DNA of 64,000 nucleotides from Apostichopus japonicus (Eukaryota > Echinodermata > Holothuroidea > Aspidochirotida > Stichopodidae): contig NC_092562.1 in the NCBI RefSeq assembly GCF_037975245.1, positions 18,684,554 to 18,748,553 of the forward strand. Direction: 5' to 3'. The position numbers were made by a program, and so were the translations under genes. The notes beneath the pieces are model-generated. The model worked only from the letters and a program-made list of their open reading frames with translations, was not told the origin of the DNA and searched no databases. Of this stretch, positions 40,767 to 64,000 are shown one piece after another (the stretch's first letter is position 1; each line of letters begins with the position of its first letter).

Positions 40767-42715
40767 TTTAACTTGCCAGCTCATCCTTTCTTTGCATGAG
40801 AATAATAAGCCGTTTTATACATAGACTCCACAAATACAAATGGTTAAACTTAATTTTGTTAAGAGAACGTTATCGAAATAGTTATATAGAGGTAATTGAA
40901 GTTTGAGTCAATCTTGTTATTGTGTTTAAACGTTTGTCTTTTATACAGAAGCTACCCTTTTCTTAAAATTAACAAGAAAATAAACATATATATAACCGTT
41001 TTGGCATAAAACTATAGCAAGGGCGCAAACATGTCACAAGTTTAATTACACATTACAGTTAGTAACGTTTACTTGATTAGTAAGAAATAAAAACTTTATA
41101 TAATTATGAAAATAGAAGAATAAACCTCACATATTAACAATATGGTTGCTAAATTTCCAAATGATGTAGCGTGAAAACCCATAAAGACTCTCACTCTGCT
41201 CTCTGGTGGTCGTAAGACCTCTGCCGATAATAGTCAGACATTGCATCCCCATTCGGCAGTACATTCATACACCTTTGCTTCATATAATATTAATAAATGT
41301 AATACAATATCATATAGGTAATTGATCAACGTAAGACTTCTTTGGAAATTATAAACTTGACAACAGCCTAGGTGTTGGCTAGAACAGAGTTCAAACCACA
41401 CTTAGGGTTAAAAGCTTTGTACTATATTTTTCGCTCTTTAAATTTAGAGCTGTTGCTGAGTTATCATCGGCTTCACAACTGATCCGAGTGTGGTCCACTG
41501 CTGTTCGTTACCGTGGCAACTTAATCGGCAGCCGATCGAATCGCTAGTAAGTAACTAATATCTTATTTTATTATATCTCTCAACTTTTGATTCAACGGTG
41601 ACGACACCAGCATGTATTTATTGTGATCCGAAGGCCGCGAGCCACGTGCTTAGTACTAACAGAGGCTCTATGGGTACCAGTTTAGCGACACGACCTTCAA
41701 GTTCACCGTCCTGCTTCAGAATCCCTTCGCCACATCGAAGCTTTATACCATCTAAATGATTACTATCGAATACCATTCAGGCGATGAACCGTTTGGTAAG
41801 TACGTATACATGTTAGACTTTCTGAACCTTAACTGTAAAGAACAATAATGATATTTTAACCAACGTGCCATAAATATATGTAAGAGACAATATATACCAA
41901 AACATGAAATATGGTACAAATATAAAACAATGCAACCAAACGATATTATACAAATAATAAATGGTTATGAGTGCAATAGTGCAAATATTTCACGAGTTGA
42001 AAGATGGAATGTTCCATTCAACGAGGCGCAGCCGTGTTAAATGGAACAACTTACATCTTTCAACGAATGAAATATTTGCACTATTGCACGAATGGAAACC
42101 ATTCATTATTTGTTTTAAACAACACCTTCAAATTTGGATGTAATTGAATGTAAAATGCACTCATGCAACAGATTGTTTTGAACAGACAGGTTTCTCTGCT
42201 CTCTTACCATTGAAAAAAAGTGCTATCAAAAAAGTATAACACATGGTTCTATTTCATAGAGTGCAATAGAGCGGATTTTGCATGCAATCGACGAGCAATT
42301 GACCAATCAAATGGCCGGAATATTATTAGGTGTTGTATAATATATACCATTCAATTTCAAGTCAACGAAAGCGAAGGATGCACATTATAGTTAGAAACAA
42401 ACAAAGGAAGCGAAAGTTAACTAGGCCCAATATGCTTTCCTTTTTTTTCTTTTCTTTTTTTGCTATTTGTAACTATAGTACAAATTAGAATGAAATGGTT
42501 CATATTGGATAACAACAACTTACTCATACACAAAACCCTCTCTAAGTAAACAAGAGCTGAATGATAGCATACAACAATTATCAATTTAGAGAACAACGTA
42601 TAATAATGTTCGTTTAAACGTTCGGCGGTCTGTAACGGGAGGCAAATTTGTTAAATGAAGGAGAACACAATTCTTGAAATGACCATAAAGTTATAGTTCA
42701 TGTCTGAGACAGTTT
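40767..42715. other. Intergenic, contains an inverted-repeat element
   Basis: No gene recognised. See the palindrome at 41963-42102. Confidence 0.45.
41963..42102. mobile_element. Palindromic MITE-like element
   Basis: The left arm GCAATAGTGCAAATATTTCA (near 41973) and right arm TGAAATATTTGCACTATTGC (near 42068) are inverted copies, with a second inverted block TTGAAAGATG / CATCTTTCAA inside. The loop holds GAGGCGCAGCCG. Confidence 0.65.
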
Positions 42716-62963
<20,248 letters not shown>

Positions 62964-63264
62964 CTAATATATAAAACAAATGAAAAGTAAGATAGAACTT
63001 AATTAAATAAAATATGTGTTTCTTTTCTAATTTAATATCAAGAATGAGAATGAGAATAGATGAAATAACCTTATATTGTAGCGTACAGTAGGTAACATCT
63101 TTACAGGCCTGTATATATGCTTACAAGTAAAATTGAATATTAATGTTTTCTACTTCGGTGGAAGATGCAATAACTGAGGCTCCATAAATAAACAGATACG
63201 GTTCAAATAATCATAATCCGGGTAAGATAAGAAACCTTTAATAGAGATATAAGAAATTTGGAAT

Positions 63265-63388
<124 letters not shown>

Positions 63389-64000
63389 CTCGTATTAGTC
63401 CAACCGATAGTCATGGACACATACCAATGAAATTACAATATAACTTAAACATAGCATTAAAACTATATTTAGCACAATTTCTTTGGCCAAGCTGGATTAA
63501 AATAGTTCATAAATTGGTAACTGGGAGCAGTTAACACAAATACATATATATATATATATATAACTCTCCTTATTGATTTGAACCAGCGGTGACCACCTAT
63601 CTTTATGACTGCTTGATAAGAATTCCATACAAATGTTACAACCCCGAAATAAACTTGAAGATTTAAGTCCGCCCCCCCCCTCCTTCCCTCCCCTACAAGG
63701 GGATAGCAAAACTAAAATTTAAGATAGGACCATCGAATATACATTTAGTGCATGGTGTATACATACAGTATACCAATATCTGTGTACAAACACTAAAAGT
63801 AACTAATATGATGGTGTGCCGAGAAATAACTTACAAAGTTAAAAGTGAAGAGAGGTTACTGAATGTTGAATTTTGTATTGCCCTTATTGAATTGTCTGTC
63901 AGAAATCTTCAGGAGGAGAGAAACGAAAAAATATTTAACAAAAAACATTTTTTAATTGAAAGAAAAAAAACAGAAAGATATTAAGATTGAAATGTATGAC

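Noticed and set aside
39147..40824. Long open frames of TGIV repeats and the opposite-strand TIPV repeats
   Set aside because: They are direct translations of the 12-bp minisatellite, open on both strands, with no start context or flanking coding sequence.

Overview
This is an animal nuclear genome window: AT-rich, intron-rich and repeat-laden, with no bacterial-type gene density. Conserved protein fragments recur as short minus-strand exons with GT/AG borders whose phases match one another. The protein families (gp130-like class I cytokine receptor, BRICHOS protein, LRR/GCC2-GCC3 membrane protein) and the repeat landscape (hAT-type MITEs, tRNA-SINEs, an L1/Tx1-like LINE, many long (TA)n arrays) fit a marine invertebrate deuterostome. 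I would guess an echinoderm, but the species is not determined.

Three multi-exon genes can be assembled, all on the minus strand. (1) About 1.46-9.36 kb: a small type II membrane protein with a BRICHOS domain. Five exons form one complete frame, and a sixth exon at 1464-1685 looks like a second version of the last BRICHOS exon. (2) 17.6-32.0 kb: a complete 10-exon class I cytokine receptor of 589 codons. It has a signal peptide, a cysteine-bearing cytokine-receptor D1, a D2 with a WSAYS (WSXWS-type) motif, one further FnIII domain, a transmembrane helix, a proline-rich box1-like segment and a tail with YVPM. (3) 42.7 to beyond 62.96 kb: a large surface protein with at least nine LRRs, a GCC2/GCC3-like cysteine-rich region and an unusual multi-pass membrane region. 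Twelve exons are seen and the 5' end lies outside the window.

Most other sequence is repeats, many in introns. Several hAT-like MITEs can be cut out exactly by 8-bp target-site duplications: 15768-17398 with a second element nested at 16076-16942, then 27143-27821, 50244-50630 and 52756-53120. A 5'-truncated LINE sits inside a (TA)n tract at 29.4-30.96 kb. A tandem array of about 149-bp units lies directly upstream of the receptor start (32.08-33.70 kb). A 12-bp minisatellite fills 39.04-40.77 kb, and a 44-45-bp minisatellite with a 927-bp higher-order period fills 54.0-57.34 kb. Two PLE-like repeat families carry hammerhead-ribozyme-like cores.

The receptor is a candidate JAK/STAT cytokine receptor and the LRR protein a candidate recognition or adhesion receptor. 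No functional link between the three genes can be shown from sequence. No tRNA, rRNA or CRISPR array was found; tRNA-like segments here are SINE heads.
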